DNA from: Acidobacteriota bacterium
GTDB taxonomy: Bacteria; Acidobacteriota; Vicinamibacteria; Vicinamibacterales; JAKQTR01
Assembly (NCBI GenBank): GCA_029562975.1
Contig: JAKQTR010000038.1
Span: 62,001-126,000 of the forward strand
Reading direction: 5' to 3'
DNA length: 64,000 nt
Numbering within the stretch: position 1 is the stretch's first letter; every line of letters begins with the position of its first letter. Below the pieces are notes generated by a model. It had not been told where the DNA came from, ran no database searches, and was given only the letters and a program-made list of their open reading frames with translations. The position numbers and the translations under genes are program-made. This document shows, one piece after another, positions 42,041-50,565 of this stretch.

Positions 42041-43326
42041 GTCGCCTCCGCCTCCAGATACGCATGGAGCGCGGCCTGGTGCACCTCGCGCACTGCCACC
42101 CCGGCGGATTCGGCCAGCGCCGCGCAGTCCTCGTACTCGGGAGCGGCGTTCATCACGGCCGCGCCGCGGCGCGCGATCTTGATGCGTACCGGACCGAACC
42201 GCGTCGTGACGGTCCTCCAGTCCCGCAGCAGGCACTCCCGCTCGACTTCGTGGTAGCGAACGCCGATCGTGGTCGTCTCGCGAAAGAGCACGCCGACCAC
42301 CGCCTCGCGCAGCGGCGGAGGCGCCAGGACGGTCACCAGCGTGCCGGGCCGGTTCTTCTTCATTTGCACGGGCGTGAAGAACACGTCCAGCGCGCCGGAC
42401 GCCTGCAGCCGCTCGAACAGCCCGCCCAGGAACTGCGGGTTCATGTCGTCGAGGTTGCACTCGATCGACAGGATCCGGCCGTCGTCGGCGACGCCCGCCT
42501 CCTCGCCGAGCGCCACGCGCAGCAGGTTGGGCCGCCCCGGCAGGTCGCGCTGGCCGGCGCCGTACCCGATCTTGCCGACAACCATCCGCGGCATCGGGCC
42601 GTACGCAGCCGCGTGCCCCGTGACGAGCAGCGCGCCGGTCGGCGTCACCAGCTCCGCCTGCACGTCCGCGCCATAAGCGGGAACGCCCTCGAGCAGGCGC
42701 AGCGTGGCAGGCGCCGGCACCGGCAGCAGCCCGTGCGCGGTCTCGACCGTGCCTCCTCCTGTGTTGAGCGGGGAGGAGACCACCCGGTCCGCGCGGAGGG
42801 CGTCGATGGCCCAAACGGCGCCCACGATATCGACGATCGAATCGAGGGCGCCCACCTCGTGGAAGTGCACGCGCTCGACGGGCACCTGGTGGATGTCCGC
42901 TTCGACGCGCGCGAGGCGCTCGAACAGCCGGCTCGCCTGCGCCTTGACGCGGTCCGGGAGCTCCGAGGCGCCGATCATCCCCAGGATCTCGCCGAGGCCC
43001 CGGTGGGGCTCGTGCCCGTGATGCGGCTGCGCCTCGCGCCGCGAATGCGCGCCGCGCTCGCCGTACTCGTCAGGCGCGGGATCGCGATGCGCGTGTGCGC
43101 CGTGATGCGCGTGCGCGTCGACCACCTGGAACCGCGTCGCCGAAATGCCCGAGCGCGTCACCCGCTCGGCGTGCAGCTCGCACCCCTCCGGCAGGAGCCC
43201 GGCGAGGGCCTGCCGGAGTCCTGGCAACGGGACGCCCAGGTCGATGAGCGCCCCGAGCACCATGTCCCCGGAGGCCCCCGAGAAGCAATCGAAGTACAGC
43301 ACACTGCCCATGCGCACCACCGTCAT
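42037..43326 (-). CDS. larC: Nickel-pincer cofactor biosynthesis protein LarC
   Basis: The 429-residue protein is the nickel insertase that completes the nickel-pincer nucleotide cofactor. It opens with VLYFDCFSGASGDMVLGALI, continues with VERVHFHEVGALDSIVDIVG and AYGADVQAELVTPTGALLVT, and has the C-terminal half TNLDDM-type segment (IECNLDDMNPQFLGGLFERL). The two halves, made as LarC1 and LarC2 by ribosomal frameshift in Lactiplantibacillus, are one uninterrupted frame here. A histidine-rich insert at about residues 68-110 (DAHAHHGAHAH, PHHGHEPH) could hold nickel. The ATG at 43326 overlaps radC (ATGA); an ATG at 43311 is possible. larA, larB and larE are not in the window. Confidence 0.93.
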   Translation of the reverse strand: MTVVRMGSVLYFDCFSGASGDMVLGALIDLGVPLPGLRQALAGLLPEGCELHAERVTRSGISATRFQVVDAHAHHGAHAHRDPAPDEYGERGAHSRREAQPHHGHEPHRGLGEILGMIGASELPDRVKAQASRLFERLARVEADIHQVPVERVHFHEVGALDSIVDIVGAVWAIDALRADRVVSSPLNTGGGTVETAHGLLPVPAPATLRLLEGVPAYGADVQAELVTPTGALLVTGHAAAYGPMPRMVVGKIGYGAGQRDLPGRPNLLRVALGEEAGVADDGRILSIECNLDDMNPQFLGGLFERLQASGALDVFFTPVQMKKNRPGTLVTVLAPPPLREAVVGVLFRETTTIGVRYHEVERECLLRDWRTVTTRFGPVRIKIARRGAAVMNAAPEYEDCAALAESAGVAVREVHQAALHAYLEAEAT

Positions 43327-44009
43327 CTCAGGTAGCCGAGTTCGCGAACGCTCGCGTAGCGCGTGGCTGTCAGCACCACGTGATCGAGCACGTCGATTCC
43401 CATCAGCTCCCCTGCCGCGACCATCCGCCTCGTCAAGGCGAGGTCGTCGGCGCTCGGCTCGGGATCGCCGGAAGGATGATTATGGAACAAGACGATGCCG
43501 GCCGCACGCGAGGAGACCGCTTCCCTGAAGACCTCTCTCGGGTGCACGACGCTCCGATCCAGCGTGCCGACGGTCAGCAGCACCGTCTTCAGCAGCCGGT
43601 GCTTGGCGTCCAGGAGCACGACGCCGAACTGCTCGACCGGACGGGCGCCGAATTCCGGGAGGAGGTACGTCGCTACCTCGCCCGGCGTCCTCAGCCGCGG
43701 CCGGTCAGCAGGCTGCCGCAGCAGGGTCCGCCGGCCGAGTTCGACGGAGGCGAGCACCTGGGCCGCCCTGGCCTGCCCGAAGCCGGGCACCCTGCGCAGC
43801 TCCTCAGCCGTGCAGCCGGGCAGGCCGTGCACGCCGCCCGACGCCTGCAGTACGAGGTTGGCGAGCCCGAGCGCACTCGTGCCCGAGGACCCGTAGCCCA
43901 GCACGAGAGCGAGCAGTTCGTTGTCACCCAGGGCTGGCGCGCCGAGGCGGCTCAGCTTCTCGCGGGGCCTATCGCGGCCCGCGGCGCGGGCCGTGCCGGC
44001 TTCGGACAT
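43323..44009 (-). CDS. radC: RadC-family JAB/MPN-domain protein
   Basis: The 228-residue protein starts at the ATG at 44009 with GGAG eight bases ahead. An N-terminal HhH-like region (EKLSRLGAPALGDNELLALV and RRVPGFGQARAAQVLASVE) is followed by the JAMM metal motif FHNHPSGDPEPSADDLALTR and the upstream EVFREAVSSRAAGIVLF. All metal ligands (HxH...D) are present. RadC proteins are widespread; a role in recombination or DNA modification has been proposed but remains unclear. It is first in radC-larC-tatD. Confidence 0.95.
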   Translation of the reverse strand: MSEAGTARAAGRDRPREKLSRLGAPALGDNELLALVLGYGSSGTSALGLANLVLQASGGVHGLPGCTAEELRRVPGFGQARAAQVLASVELGRRTLLRQPADRPRLRTPGEVATYLLPEFGARPVEQFGVVLLDAKHRLLKTVLLTVGTLDRSVVHPREVFREAVSSRAAGIVLFHNHPSGDPEPSADDLALTRRMVAAGELMGIDVLDHVVLTATRYASVRELGYLR

Positions 44010-44277
44010 CACCCTGTCTCCTCGAACGGCCGGGGTCCTCCGCTGCCGCGAGCGGGGCCCCGATGAGCCGATGCAAGCGGCGTGCTGGTTTCCCGGGAGC
44101 CGGGTTCGCAACGCGGCGTGGACAGACCGGAGGGGGCGCAAGCGGTGGATGCGGCGGGTGCAGGCGACGATCGACGCGTCGCTCGGCGCAGCCCGCCGGG
44201 AATCGCGGCGAGCCAGTGGTGTCACCGATTGCCCCCTCCGCTGCGGCCGGGCAGGCAGAATCTGCGGCCGTTGCCCT
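44010..44277. other. Non-coding stretch upstream of radC
   Basis: No supported gene, tRNA or clear promoter was found here. Reading frames through this stretch lack family-like sequence. It should hold the radC promoter, which I could not pinpoint. Confidence 0.4.
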
Positions 44278-44889
44278 TCAGGCCCGGCGCGGCCACAGCA
44301 GCTTCATCAGGACGATGAGCGTCACGCGCGCCGCAACCGAGAGCCTCACCGTGGAAGAACAAGCGGCCGACGCCCGTGAGGCCGATCGGGAACACCATGG
44401 CCGCGGTGGCGCGGTTCCCGATCCGCATCGAGAGGAACTCAGTCATCACGCCGAAGATGCCGAGGCGTCGGCCTGCGCTCCGCCCTCTCAGGCGGGATGC
44501 TAGCGCCCTGAGCACGATTCATCAGTCAAGCCCGACCACGCACATCGCCTCGGCGAGCATGAAGTTCCCGACGAACAGGACGATAATCGGGCCGCAGAAA
44601 GATGCCAGCGCCCACCGGGCCGGCGCCACCTGGACGATGGGCCGGCAGCGGGCCGGGCATGGCGGTCATGGCGAGCGGCAAGGCCTCTGCGCTCCAGAAC
44701 ACCACGACCAGGACAGGACTCGCCGCCAGGCGGCGGGCTGGCGGCGGCAGACTCGTCAGCAGAGCGGCCAGGAGTGCACGAACAGCAGCGCACCGAGGAA
44801 GATTCTCGCCGTCTTCCGCCAGTGGCTGGACAGGCGCTCGGCCGGCAATCGGGGTTCGGCCAGCTCGAGCGCCTGGCGCCGGTTTCGAA
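44278..44889 (-). pseudogene. Decayed membrane-protein gene(s)
   Basis: No intact gene lies here, but hydrophobic, protein-like pieces appear in changing frames of the minus strand. These are ARIFLGALLFVHSWPL ending at a stop near 44756, LAASPVLVVVFWSAEALPLA (about 44660-44720), FCGPIIVLFVGNFMLAEAMC ending at a stop at 44523, MRIGNRATAAMVFPIGLTGV (about 44390-44450), and LSVAARVTLIVLMKLLWPRR ending at 44278. Read in order they resemble one or two small membrane proteins broken by frameshifts. Either true decay or base-calling errors in a GC-rich stretch could explain this. Confidence 0.4.
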
Positions 44890-45693
44890 TCACCGAATCC
44901 AGCGGCCCTCCCAGACCATATCTGCCCATCCTGTCAGGAACAGCCCGGACTCGTTCCACTCGACGTGCTGTGCGCCTCCCGGGGACACGATCTCCGCGTC
45001 GCGTTCGACGCCCGCGTAGGCCATCGCCGCCACAGCCGCCGCGCACGCACCGGTTCCGGAAGAGCGCGTCGGGCCAACGCCCCGTTCCCAGATCAGCACG
45101 CGGACCCTCCGCGGTCCTTCGACCGCGGCGAACTCGACATTGGTGCCTTCAGGGAAGGCGGCGTGGCGCTCGAGCGCCGGGCCGAGCCTGCGATAGCGCG
45201 CCTCGTCCAGGCGGGATTCGAGCACGACGCACTGGGGATTGCCGACCCGGAGGGTCACCACCGCAACGCTGTCCCCAGCGACCTCGAGCGTCTCGCGTCG
45301 GAGTCCGGCGGGCTGGCCCATCGCCGACCGGCACAGGAAGCGCGGCGGAACCGCTTCGAGGACGCTGACCACCTTGACGCCCGCGTCGGTGCCAATCGCC
45401 AGGGTCCCGGGCGCTGCCGTCCCGTGCTGCCGCGTACGCCAGCACAACAGGGCCGCCAGGCCACGGACGCCGTTGCCAGAGACTTCCGACGGACTGCCGT
45501 CCGCGTTGTAGAGCCGCATGACCGCGCCGCTGGAGGTCTGGCGGAAGAGGATCAACCCGTCGGCGCCCACGCCCGTGTGGCGCTCGCACAGCATTCTGGC
45601 CAGCTCCGGCCCGTCCGCGCGGGCGAGGTCGGCGCTCTCCAGGTAGATGAAGTCGTTGCCGTACGCGTGGGCCTTGGCCAGCAGCAGTTCCAC
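44890..45693 (-). CDS. dapF: Diaminopimelate epimerase-family protein with altered active site
   Basis: The 267-residue protein has the two-lobed DapF fold and length. It opens LLAKAHAYGNDFIYLESADL and keeps TGVGADGLILFRQ, LYNADGSPSEVSGNGVRGLA and SSGTGACAAAVAAMA. The first catalytic cysteine (CGNG motif, near residue 72) is serine here, while the second (Cys217) is kept. Two more usual active-site residues also differ: GNPHC reads GNPQC and the ERGxGE glutamate is proline (ERGVGPT). It could be a divergent DapF, needed for lysine and peptidoglycan, or a related racemase with another substrate. It starts with GTG 29 bases after a methyltransferase gene. Confidence 0.8.
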   Translation of the reverse strand: MELLLAKAHAYGNDFIYLESADLARADGPELARMLCERHTGVGADGLILFRQTSSGAVMRLYNADGSPSEVSGNGVRGLAALLCWRTRQHGTAAPGTLAIGTDAGVKVVSVLEAVPPRFLCRSAMGQPAGLRRETLEVAGDSVAVVTLRVGNPQCVVLESRLDEARYRRLGPALERHAAFPEGTNVEFAAVEGPRRVRVLIWERGVGPTRSSGTGACAAAVAAMAYAGVERDAEIVSPGGAQHVEWNESGLFLTGWADMVWEGRWIR

Positions 45694-45722
45694 GTCGCCA
45701 CCCCGGGGCCTTGGAGTGAGTC

Positions 45723-46505
45723 CTACTTCCGGCAGAACGCCAGCAGGTGCCAGCCGAATCGCCTCACGAGCCGCCTGGGCAGCGCGTTGAAGACTCCCAC
45801 AAAGAGGCCGTTGTAGAGGGCGCCCTTCCAGCCTCGGTGGAGCCTGGATCTGACCGGGAAGCGTTCGGGCAGGACGCGGACGTGGGCAAAGCCGCGCAGG
45901 AGACGGCGGAACTCGCCGGGGCTGTACTTGCGGAGCACCGGAGCGTCCTCGTGCTCGAGACCGACCTTCATCAGGCGCGAGAGGGCGTTCAGCCACGAGA
46001 CCCGGTTATAGACCTGGATGAAGACCGTTCCGCCCCGCTTCACGACGCGCCGGCATTCGTCCACGACGGCCTGGTCCCCGCAGGCGTACTGCACGACGCC
46101 GTGGGCGAACACGAAGTCGAACGTCTCGTCGGGAAACGGCAGGGCCTCGGCGTCCGCCGGGCACAGGAGGCCGTCGAGCCGCCGCTGCGCGAGGTTCCGT
46201 CGGGCCAGCGCAACGGCCGATTCCGACACGTCCACACCGACGGCCCGCGCCCCGGCCCCGGCGAATCGCGCCAGATCCACGCCCGCGCCGCAGCCGACAT
46301 CGAGGACGCGCCGGCCGGCGTATCCGCCGTAGTCGACGAGGCGCAGAAGATGATGGAGCTTGTCGAAATGATACTCGTCGAGGTCCGCGAAGAAACCCGG
46401 CGTGCCCGCGGGGTGACGGCTGACCTCCAGGTCGTGGATGCGGCGATCCCAGTACGCGCGGACGTCGGCCGTGGTCGGCAGGGCGCGCGCGGGACGGCCG
46501 GTCAC
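45723..46505 (-). CDS. Class I SAM-dependent methyltransferase
   Basis: The 260-residue protein has motif I VLDVGCGAGVDLARFAGAGA, motif II-like VGVDVSESAVALARRNLAQR and a motif near CPADAEALPFPDETFDFVFA followed by HGVVQYACG. These place it in the Methyltransf_11 group. The C-terminus has basic and hydrophobic residues (NALPRRLVRRFGWHLLAF) that may sit at a membrane. The substrate is unknown. The GTG start is about 2 bases from the predicted transcription start, so the message is probably leaderless. It is followed by the dapF-like gene. Confidence 0.88.
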   Translation of the reverse strand: MTGRPARALPTTADVRAYWDRRIHDLEVSRHPAGTPGFFADLDEYHFDKLHHLLRLVDYGGYAGRRVLDVGCGAGVDLARFAGAGARAVGVDVSESAVALARRNLAQRRLDGLLCPADAEALPFPDETFDFVFAHGVVQYACGDQAVVDECRRVVKRGGTVFIQVYNRVSWLNALSRLMKVGLEHEDAPVLRKYSPGEFRRLLRGFAHVRVLPERFPVRSRLHRGWKGALYNGLFVGVFNALPRRLVRRFGWHLLAFCRK

Positions 46506-46513
46506 GAGGGCGT

Positions 46514-46542
46514 ACTATAGAATACCCGGGCGCTTCCGGCAA
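46514..46542 (-). promoter_or_regulatory. Promoter TTGCCG-17-TATAGT of the methyltransferase-dapF pair
   Basis: On the minus strand, TTGCCG (46537-46542) and TATAGT (46514-46519) stand 17 bases apart. The start would fall near 46507, essentially at the GTG at 46505, predicting a leaderless mRNA. Confidence 0.65.
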
Positions 46543-46567
46543 CGAGCCGGCAGCAGCCGACAGCCTC

Positions 46568-48187
46568 ATGAGACGTGACTTCTCGCGCTTGGCAGGCCGG
46601 CCGTTCGACGTGCTCATCGTCGGCGGCGGCATCCACGGACTGGCGGCGGCCTACGACGCGGCGCAGCGTGGCTTCTCGACCGCGCTGGTCGAGCGGGCCG
46701 ATTTCGGCAGCGGCAGTTCGTTCAACCACGCGAAGACCGTGCATGGCGGGCTGCGCTCGCTCCAGACCGGCGACGTGCGCAAGGCCAGGTTCTCGATCTG
46801 CGAACGCCGGGCGATGGCGCGCATCGCGCCGCACCTGGTCACACCTCTGGCGTTCGCGATGGCGACCACCAGGAAGCTCACGCGGTCCACATGGGCCCTG
46901 CGGGCCGGCTTCCTGGCTGACGCAGCCATCGGCTACGACCGCAACGCCGCCGTGCCGCCGGGCCTGCGCCTCCCGGCGGGTCGGGTGATTGGCCTCCAGG
47001 AGTACCGGCGCGCCTTTGGAGCCGACGCGCAGCCGGAGGCCACGGGGGCCGCCACGTGGTGGGACTACCAGATGCCCTTTTCCGACCGCCTGACGTTTGC
47101 GTTCGCGCAGGCGGCCGCCGCCAGCGGCGCGGTGCTCGTCAACTATGCCGAGGCCCTCGAGCCGCTGATGACGGGCCGGCGGGTGCGGGGCGCCAGGGTC
47201 GGGGACGGCCTGGACGGAGGCGTTGTCGAGGTCGAGGCCCGCGTCACCGTCAACGCCGCGGGTGCCGCATGCCGCCCGTGGATGGAGAGACTGGGCGGCA
47301 GCCCGAGTTTCCCCCTGCTGAAAGCGATGAACCTTGTGACATCGCGCCCGGCCGGCCCTCTCGCCCTGAGCGCCCCGACCTCCGGCGGTCGCCTCCTGCT
47401 CATCATGCCGTGGCAGGGCCGCATGCTGATTGGCACGTCTCACTCGGATCGGCCCGCGGAGCCGGGAGATCTGGCGGTCGGCTGCGCCGAGGTGTCGGCG
47501 TTCGTGGCCGAAGTGAATTCGGCGTTCCCGGCTCTCAGGCTCCGGCAGGACGAGGTGACGCTCGTCCATCGCGGCGTCGTTCCGGCGGTGCGCGATCGGC
47601 GTGGCGCGCTCGGCCTGATGGGGCACCACCGCGTGCACGATCACGAGGCGGACGGCGTCTCGGGCGCCGTCTCGATGATCGGCGTGAAGTACACGACCGG
47701 CCGAGGCGTTGCCGAGCAGGCGGTGGGGCTGCTCGCCGCCAAGCTCGGTCGCTCCGGCCCGCCGTGCCGCACAGGGATCACCCGGCTGCCCGGCGCCGAT
47801 CTGGACAGTCTCGAGGCGGAGACCGCGCGGGCGGCGTCGGAGACGCGCGGCCTGCTCGGGTCTGACTCGCTGGCCGCCGTCGTGGCGACGCACGGGACGC
47901 GCTGGCGCCAGGTCGCGGCCCTGTGCCGCGCGGACCCGGCGCTGGCTGAGCCGATCGGCGGCGGCGTGCCGTTCCCCCAAGCCGCGGTCGTGCACGCTGT
48001 GCGCGACGAGATGGCGTGCACGCTCGCCGACGTCGTCTTGAGGCGGCTGCCAATCGGGGCGGCGGCTCGGCCGGACCCGGCCGTCGTTTCCGCATGCGCG
48101 GCGCTGATGGCGGCGGAGTGCGGATGGGGTCCGGACCGAGTGGCGTCGGAGATCCAGGCGCTCGACAGCTTCTACGCGATCGAGTGA
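46568..48187 (+). CDS. glpD: FAD-dependent glycerol-3-phosphate dehydrogenase
   Basis: The 539-residue flavoprotein oxidises glycerol-3-phosphate to dihydroxyacetone phosphate and feeds electrons to quinone. The dinucleotide-binding motif is VLIVGGGIHGLAAAYDAAQR. GSGSSFNHAKTVHGGLRSLQ is the GlpD signature, and a second FAD stretch is VTVNAAGAACRPWM. LLLIMPWQGRMLIGTSHSDR and GVKYTTGRGVAEQAVGLLAA are also family-typical. The C-terminal helical domain is present. It is a peripheral inner-membrane enzyme. No glpF, glpK or glpR is nearby. There is no ribosome-binding site at good spacing before the ATG. Confidence 0.94.
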   Translation: MRRDFSRLAGRPFDVLIVGGGIHGLAAAYDAAQRGFSTALVERADFGSGSSFNHAKTVHGGLRSLQTGDVRKARFSICERRAMARIAPHLVTPLAFAMATTRKLTRSTWALRAGFLADAAIGYDRNAAVPPGLRLPAGRVIGLQEYRRAFGADAQPEATGAATWWDYQMPFSDRLTFAFAQAAAASGAVLVNYAEALEPLMTGRRVRGARVGDGLDGGVVEVEARVTVNAAGAACRPWMERLGGSPSFPLLKAMNLVTSRPAGPLALSAPTSGGRLLLIMPWQGRMLIGTSHSDRPAEPGDLAVGCAEVSAFVAEVNSAFPALRLRQDEVTLVHRGVVPAVRDRRGALGLMGHHRVHDHEADGVSGAVSMIGVKYTTGRGVAEQAVGLLAAKLGRSGPPCRTGITRLPGADLDSLEAETARAASETRGLLGSDSLAAVVATHGTRWRQVAALCRADPALAEPIGGGVPFPQAAVVHAVRDEMACTLADVVLRRLPIGAAARPDPAVVSACAALMAAECGWGPDRVASEIQALDSFYAIE

Positions 48188-48229
48188 GGCGACGGCCCTG
48201 CGGCTCGCCCGAGCGGGCCGGCTGGCGTC

Positions 48230-48679
48230 TCAAAACGTCCTGCGGCTGTCGAGCAGGATCGTCACCGGGCCGTCGTTGACCAGCTCCACGGCCATGCGGG
48301 CCTGGAAACGCCCCGTTTCGACCGGGACTCCGGCTGCGCGCAGATCGCTCACGACCGCCTCGAACAGCCGCCGGGCGGCGTCGGGCGGGGCCGCATGGTC
48401 GAACGACGGGCGCCGGCCCTTCCGGCAGTCGCCGTACAGCGTGAACTGCGACACGGCCAGGACGGCGCCTCCGGCCTCGCCGAGCGATCGATTCATCTTG
48501 CCGTCGGCGTCCTCGAACACGCGGAGATCGCGGATCTTGCCCGCGATGTAGGCGGCGTCAGCCGGCCCGTCGTCGGCGCCGACGCCGACCAGGGCCAGGA
48601 GCCCCGGTCCGATCTCCCCCGCCGTCTCGCCGCCGACGCGCACGCGCGCCCGGCTCACCCGCTGCACGACGGCTCTCAT
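48230..48679 (-). CDS. dtd: D-aminoacyl-tRNA deacylase
   Basis: The 149-residue protein starts with [20 protein letters not shown] and carries both Dtd motifs, [18 protein letters not shown] and [13 protein letters not shown] (NxGP(V/F)T). It hydrolyses D-aminoacyl-tRNA and glycyl-tRNA(Ala). The ATG overlaps the ttcA stop (ATGA). It is the last gene of the 9-kb minus-strand run and convergent with glpD. Confidence 0.96.
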   Translation of the reverse strand: MRAVVQRVSRARVRVGGETAGEIGPGLLALVGVGADDGPADAAYIAGKIRDLRVFEDADGKMNRSLGEAGGAVLAVSQFTLYGDCRKGRRPSFDHAAPPDAARRLFEAVVSDLRAAGVPVETGRFQARMAVELVNDGPVTILLDSRRTF

Positions 48680-49488
48680 GCGCGCTCCTGATCGGCATCG
48701 CCGCTGCTCGCCCGGCCGCCTGTCGGGCGCTCGCCCGCAATCAAGCGCCTGTCCAGCAGATGGCTGGGCGCGACATTCGCGAGGGCCCGCAGCATCGACG
48801 CCCTGACGCCCGGGTGCGCCCGCTCGAACTCCGCGATGAGGCGCCTGACGCGCTCGCGCTGCAAGCCGCCCGTCTCGCGAGCCGGACAGCGGCACGGGAG
48901 CGCCGCAAGGCCGCGCTCCCGCGCATAGGCGTGGGTGTCCTCCTCGCCGACGAGGACCAGCGGCCGGATGACGACGTGGCCGCCGCGGTCGGAGGTGAGC
49001 CTGGCGGGCATGGCCTTGAGCGTGCCCGCGAAGAGGAGGTTCAGGAGCGCGGTCTCGATGACGTCATCCAGATGGTGGCCCAGCGCGATCTTCGTCGCGC
49101 CAAGGCCGCCCGCCAGCCGGTAGAGCACGCCTCGACGGAAGCGCGCGCAGAGCGAGCAGGGCGTGTCGCCCGGCTTCAGCAGGCGGCCGATGGCGGCGCC
49201 GATGGAGGTGCGCTCCACGTGGTGTTCCCAGCCGCGCGCCGCGCACGTCTCGCTGAGGAGGTCCGTGCGCAGGCCCTCGAACCCGGTATCGACGGTCACC
49301 GCGAACAGGTCGAACGTGACGGGCGCGCGCCGGCGCAGCACGTCGAGGATCTGCAGGAGCGCCCAGCTGTCCTTTCCGCCCGACAGGGCCACCATCACGC
49401 GGTCGCCGTTGGCGATGAGGTCGTACTCGACGATGGCCCGCGTCACTTTGCGGGCGATGCGGGCTTCGAGCGTGCTTTCGTACGGCAT
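48676..49488 (-). CDS. ttcA: tRNA 2-thiocytidine biosynthesis protein TtcA
   Basis: The 270-residue protein has a PP-loop [20 protein letters not shown] and the cysteines that hold an iron-sulfur cluster: [20 protein letters not shown] and [12 protein letters not shown]. It also has the [20 protein letters not shown] motif. These place it in the TtcA/TtuA group; TtcA makes s2C32 in tRNA. The ATG at 49488 is 13 bases after the upstream glycosyltransferase stop. It is coupled to dtd, so two tRNA genes sit at the end of a glycan gene run. Confidence 0.9.
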   Translation of the reverse strand: MPYESTLEARIARKVTRAIVEYDLIANGDRVMVALSGGKDSWALLQILDVLRRRAPVTFDLFAVTVDTGFEGLRTDLLSETCAARGWEHHVERTSIGAAIGRLLKPGDTPCSLCARFRRGVLYRLAGGLGATKIALGHHLDDVIETALLNLLFAGTLKAMPARLTSDRGGHVVIRPLVLVGEEDTHAYARERGLAALPCRCPARETGGLQRERVRRLIAEFERAHPGVRASMLRALANVAPSHLLDRRLIAGERPTGGRASSGDADQERA

Positions 49489-49501
49489 GGGCGACCGCTG
49501 C

Positions 49502-50542
49502 TCACGGGAGAATGAGCCGCTCGATGGTCCGAGGCCAAGTGATCTCGGCACCGGCCTTGAAGCCGCCCTCGCCAAGGCGCTCGGCCAGCCCGCGCTCGCC
49601 GGCCAGGCGCGCCAGCGGCACGGCCAGCGCGGCGGCTGTGGGCGCGCAAACGAAGCCGGACACGCCGTCTTGAACCAGTTCGGCCGGGCCGCCGCTGTCG
49701 GTGCAGGTCACGACGGCCTTGCGCGAGGCGAAGGCCTCCACCGTGACCAGTCCGTAGTCCTCGTCGTAGGTGGGAAAGACCACCGCCCGGCACGATGCCA
49801 GGCGCGCGACGAGCGTGCCGGTGTCGATTCGCCCAAGCAGGGTCACCCGTCCGTCGAGGCCGAGGTCCGAGACGAGGCGATGGATGCGGCCGGCGTCCGG
49901 GCCTTCGCCCGCGATGGCGCATCGCACCCCCTGCGCCGCCGGCTCGGCCAGCGCGCGCAGGAGCAGGTCCATCCGCTTCAGCGGCGTCATCCTCGAGACG
50001 GCGAACAGCTCGTCGCCGTATCCGTCGCACCGGTACGGCCGCTGCGGGGCCGGAGGGTACAGGACCTCGGCGGGAATGCCGCCGAACCGCCGCAGCCGCT
50101 CCCTGATCGTGCCGGAAATGGTGTAGAGCCTCGCGACGCGGTGCGTCAGCAGCCGGCGATCAACGGCGTGCAGCAGGCGCCGTCGCACGCGCTCCTTGAG
50201 GCGGGCCCGCCAGGAGAGGGTCGCCCGGAACCGCTCCCAGAGGTCGTAGTACTCGCGCATCCGGTGATTCAGCCAGACCACGTGGCGGGGATGGCGGACG
50301 GCGTACGCCGGGAACCGGAGCGAGATCACCTGGTGGATCGGGGCGCCGTCATAGGCAACCTCGACATCGGTGAGCCAGGCGGCGAGGTATGACGATGGCA
50401 GGCGGCCGAAGCGGTTCTGGGGCGTCACGACAAGGCCGGCCTCGTGCCCCGCGTCCCGCAGGGCCTCGACGAGCGACCTGGCCAGGACGAGATGCCCGCC
50501 TTCGGCGAGCGGCGGGCTCGAAATGATCACGCCGATCTTCAT
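49502..50542 (-). CDS. GT4-family glycosyltransferase
   Basis: The 346-residue GT-B protein begins with MKIGVIISSPPLAEGGHLVL, a start common in GT4 enzymes. The C-terminal half has LFAVSRMTPLKRMDLLLRAL, CAIAGEGPDAGRIHRLVSDL and the donor motif VFPTYDEDYGLVTVEAFASR (E-x7-E type). It likely adds a sugar to a lipid-linked or surface glycan from a nucleotide sugar. GGAGGCG lies before the ATG. The acceptor and donor are unknown. Confidence 0.92.
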   Translation of the reverse strand: MKIGVIISSPPLAEGGHLVLARSLVEALRDAGHEAGLVVTPQNRFGRLPSSYLAAWLTDVEVAYDGAPIHQVISLRFPAYAVRHPRHVVWLNHRMREYYDLWERFRATLSWRARLKERVRRRLLHAVDRRLLTHRVARLYTISGTIRERLRRFGGIPAEVLYPPAPQRPYRCDGYGDELFAVSRMTPLKRMDLLLRALAEPAAQGVRCAIAGEGPDAGRIHRLVSDLGLDGRVTLLGRIDTGTLVARLASCRAVVFPTYDEDYGLVTVEAFASRKAVVTCTDSGGPAELVQDGVSGFVCAPTAAALAVPLARLAGERGLAERLGEGGFKAGAEITWPRTIERLILP

Positions 50543-50565
50543 CGCCTCCGCTCCATGCGGTGCCC

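Noticed and set aside
44885-44900. TTCGAAT stretch resembling a tRNA T-loop
   Set aside because: The flanks do not form a 5-bp T-stem and there is no acceptor or anticodon arm; it lies at the end of the dapF-like gene.
48188-48229. Terminator between glpD and dtd
   Set aside because: Only short, overlapping GC complementarities were found, with no T-run on either strand.
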